This document shows positions 60,718-64,000 of a DNA stretch of 64,000 nt, piece after piece. Numbering within the stretch: position 1 is the first letter of the stretch; each line of letters opens with the position of its first letter. This DNA comes from Paralvinella palmiformis (taxonomy: Eukaryota > Annelida > Polychaeta > Terebellida > Alvinellidae), in contig JAODUP010000584.1 in the NCBI GenBank assembly GCA_025642065.1, forward strand, positions 62,001-126,000, in the 5' to 3' direction. The position numbers and the translations under genes are program-made. The notes under the pieces are model-generated. The model had not been told where the DNA came from and ran no database searches. It worked only from the letters and a program-made list of their open reading frames with translations.

Positions 60718-63700
60718 ATTTCAAAGATTCATTGAGCTTTAAGAAAGTGAGTGAGATGATGGAATTAGCCTGGAAATTAGGGTCTTCTATTTTAAACAAC
60801 ATCACAGGAAGTAACGATGAAGATGTTAGAAAGGTGATAGAACAGTTCAACGAACAGATTAAAGCTTTAACGTCTGACTTAAAAGAAACAGAACGTAAAC
60901 TTAAAGGTATTTCGTCGCTAACTGATGAAAAACCAAGTCACAGAGTGAAGACGATGATTGAAACATTAATTTTGATTGATGGTTGTCAACAACAAGCTGA
61001 TGTAATCAAGGATGTCTTGGAAGACATGAAAACTAAACCCAACAATATAGCAATACTAAACATGGTTGGGAACAGCATGCATGATTACCTTAAAGGTAAT
61101 GGAAACTGTAATTAGTTTTGTTATATATCTGTATATACGGTCAATGTACACGATTTCTGTTTCCTTGTAATTAGCTAACCAACTGTGCAACGTACTCTTC
61201 GATGCAATGAAAACTGAATTTGTGCATTTATGAACTCTAAGAATGTCCAATAAGTTCCTTTTCGTGAACGTCTTTACTTACTCGTGACGGATTTGAAACA
61301 TTCACTTCAATCACTTCTGGTCTATATTTCAGATTGGTGGGACCCTGAACATGCTGGCCAAAAGGTAAACACATCTTTATTAATGGATCATAAAGATATT
61401 ATTTCTGGACAGCATAACATTGTTGAAGTTCTAATGTGAGCACTTATATTTATAAACGGAAAAAGTTAATGTTCTAAAACTTCATCTAGCCCCTCAACAA
61501 GACTGACCTCATTACGAACCAAGTTGATATGGTGCAATTGAAGATAAATCAATATAGAAAGAGTATGTTAAGCCAGATGGCTGAACTAGCCGGATCAAAG
61601 ACAGGACTGACCAACAATGTTGATGATATTGATAAAAAACTTCACAGAATTGAGAAGAAAACTCCAAAAAAGAGTAATTTAAAAAAATATCAAAAGAAAT
61701 TAGAAGAGTTATCACGACTGATTGAGAGCAGTGATGATTGGTTCATGACTGCTGAAAAGCTTACTGAAGTACTTGAAAAGAATCAAAAGGACAAACGTTT
61801 TATGGAAGAGGCGGAAGTGTTGCATAAATCTCTGAATAAGCGTAAGTGCAATAATTTCTGGACCTTTTGGTTATCATACCTTGAATTATGTTTACATAGA
61901 TAATTTATTATAATGTTTCTATGCAGTGCTGAATGTTGATAGTGAACTAGAGATGGGTGAAGCTGGCTGGATGTCCAAGGTATGTCTGCATTCCGGATTA
62001 CCGTCGACGTCTCAGTAGAAACCATACATATTATCGGATTTAATCTCCTTAGCCAAATTATTTTTAGGATGTCATGTGTTTTCCAGAGCTCAGATAACCA
62101 TAAACCAAACTTGGTATACACCAAGAAATGTTTGACACGTCATCTATCAGAAATGCAACGGCACAGAACACGCTTCAGTGCGGAAAAAGACAAGGTCGAT
62201 GATATCTCTCTTGACGGTAATACCATCACAGACAAATATCATATAAATATGAGCTTTTAAGTACCATCTGCTTTTTCTTACATATAAGGGCATGCTACCT
62301 CTTCTATGCAGATTGTTCTATGACGTCTGTCGGGAGTGTACAAATGAAGAGTACACGAGTTGATGCAGAGCCGACATCTGTAAGTGTACGAACTCATTAA
62401 AGTACCTACAGATTTTCATCGTATCTGTTAGGAAAACAAACCACAAAGTTGCTATATGATTTTGATTGGTTTTGTTCTTTTAGAGCCAAGGTGTTAAGAA
62501 TGAATCAGAAATTATCAACCAGCTTGATTCGCAAATGAAGAATATCGTGAACTTCCTAAAACAAGTACCAACCTGGAAAGCATTTGCGAAAAAGTTTGAT
62601 GAGCTTGATTCGTTAGTTGGGTCTAAAGGGGTAAAATCAAAAGAAGTTAACCGCATATTAGAAGAACTTTCTCATCAAGTTGATAAGTACGGTTCTTTGC
62701 TGCTAAAAGTGACAAATCTAATTGATGAACTGATGTCATATGCTGATAACAAATATATTATTGAAGGAGCAACAGTCAGGCTGAAGGATATTGCACACAG
62801 TAAGCAATGTGACCGTATTAACCTTTTTAATATTATAAATCATTATGATGAAATAATCAATATCAACAATTGCTATTAGTAGGTTTTAATTAGTATTTTA
62901 TACTTCCCAGTGCTGAGTGGTAGTGATTCAGAGCAGAAGTCAGAGGTAAATCTTTTATCCGCTGATGTCAGTATTGGAGCCTAGTCGTACTGATATAATC
63001 ATTATATAACAATTTCAAACGGAATTTATGTAAAACTGAATGCAATAATCACTATGCAATTTTCAGAATTACAATTTGATAGAGGAAGTTCGCGAAGGAA
63101 TTGAAATTCGTAAGCAATGTATGGAGGTATACACTGATAAGATTTTAGCTCTGAGGACGACTATCATAATCGATATGAAAAATGTGAGAAATAAAGGAGA
63201 CCTGATTAATCAGGGCATTGGAGGACTCAGCAGGCAAAGGAAAGGTCACATGCAAGGTGAAATAAAGAGACTAGAATTACTCATCGAAGACGTCAACTAT
63301 CAGCTGAATGTGGCCAAGAAGATTATTCTTCAACTAGGTGAACATACTACCGATCAATTGTTCATCAACAATGCCATGCCATTGTTCAAGGTTCTTATCG
63401 AAAGTACGTAAAGAAAGTGGATTTTCATATTACTGTGTCTGTGTACCTCTCTTTGTGTGTGTTCTATTTAAGTAATTGAAGACCTAATTACTGGATAGTT
63501 ACTTGCGGCCATTATACTTTCAAGTTATCAATATATTGATTAGTTATCATAAAAAATAATTGGGTCGTAAATGTGATAAGTTGGTAATGATAATGATTAT
63601 GTGCGTGAGTGCGTGCGTGCTTGCATGGACACGTGTGAGTGCATATGTGAATATTCAACATTTTATTCCATTTATTTACTACAGTGCTCTATGATGGTTC

Positions 63701-63984
63701 ATTCCTGGCAACAAGGGTAATGGTACATTATAATAATATTAACACGATTTCTGTATCGTTATCGATTAGTGCGTTATGAAACCATATTTCAAATAAATAA
63801 TGATATTCTCTTTCTGCTACAGGATCTAGATATCAGTGATCAAACGTTGTTAATGATGAATAAGGATCTTATATATTTGGAAGGTGAAATCAACGGATAC
63901 CAACGTTGCCTTGAAAGGATGAAGAACCCAGACCTATACATTGCTCAAGCCAATGTTCCGTCGTGTGTTTGTCTCATTTCTTAA
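60718..63984 (+). CDS. Helical repeat protein with C-terminal CaaX-like motif, function unknown, 5' end missing
   Basis: I do not recognise this family. Eleven exons join in frame: 60718-61095, 61333-61364, 61490-61841, 61927-61979, 62087-62216, 62312-62379, 62484-62799, 62911-62945, 63067-63403, 63685-63716, 63823-63984 (TAA). They give 630 codons after a split first codon. The protein is charged, low in Pro and Gly and almost wholly helical or coiled-coil. Four long exons look like copies of one ~105-125-residue unit, each ending in a short hydrophobic helix (RFMEEAEVLHKSLNK, KYIIEGATVRLKDIAH, LFINNAMPLFKVLIE, NIAILNMVGNSMHDYLK). Short linker exons (11-23 codons) separate them. The C-terminus is CVCLIS, of which CLIS fits a CaaX prenylation box. 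The first exon has a normal acceptor (TTATTACTAG) and begins mid-codon, so earlier exons exist, probably upstream of the repeat-rich tract. A CaaX-tailed helical region occurs in guanylate-binding GTPases, but no GTPase domain is visible here. Confidence 0.8.
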
Positions 63985-64000
63985 AGACAAGCCCAGAAAT

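Overview
The window is nuclear DNA of an intron-rich animal. The two identifiable genes are split into many short exons with GT..AG introns. The rest is AT-rich and full of tRNA-derived SINEs, MITEs, decayed LINEs and long microsatellites. The gene content and repeat style fit a lophotrochozoan, most likely a mollusc, but species cannot be read from the sequence.

Layout. (1) 700-14,490, plus strand: all but the first ~75 codons of a GTP-dependent phosphoenolpyruvate carboxykinase (PEPCK) in 10 in-frame exons, with a ~1.8 kb 3' UTR that carries an AU-rich element, a Pumilio-type site and poly(A) signals. (2) 14.5-24.1 kb: a repeat-filled gap holding a 985-bp hAT-type MITE with an exact 8-bp target duplication, a hAT transposase relic, LINE fragments, SINEs, two minisatellites and strong hairpins. 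(3) 24,156-44,949, minus strand: a complete 18-exon cyclophilin of the NKTR/PPIG type (1,397 codons plus stop, every phase joining), with an N-terminal cyclophilin domain, a conserved VRPEEIP motif, a DRRDS-repeat exon and a final 479-codon arginine/serine exon. It converges tail to tail with PEPCK. (4) 45-60.7 kb: no gene that I can support; SINEs, a LINE 3' relic, a 895-bp terminal-inverted-repeat element, a ~1.07 kb direct duplication, microsatellites and a LINE 5' relic cut by a SINE. (5) 60,718-63,984, plus strand: the 3' part of an unrecognised helical repeat protein. Long helical exons alternate strictly with very short linker exons, and the protein ends in a CaaX-like tetrapeptide (CLIS).

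The genes do not form a pathway. PEPCK is a metabolic enzyme of gluconeogenesis, the NKTR-like protein is expected in nuclear speckles as an RS-domain cyclophilin, and the third gene is of unknown function. The third gene is the best candidate for something undescribed. The SINE families, several with clear target-site duplications, are the best-supported candidates for new repeat families.
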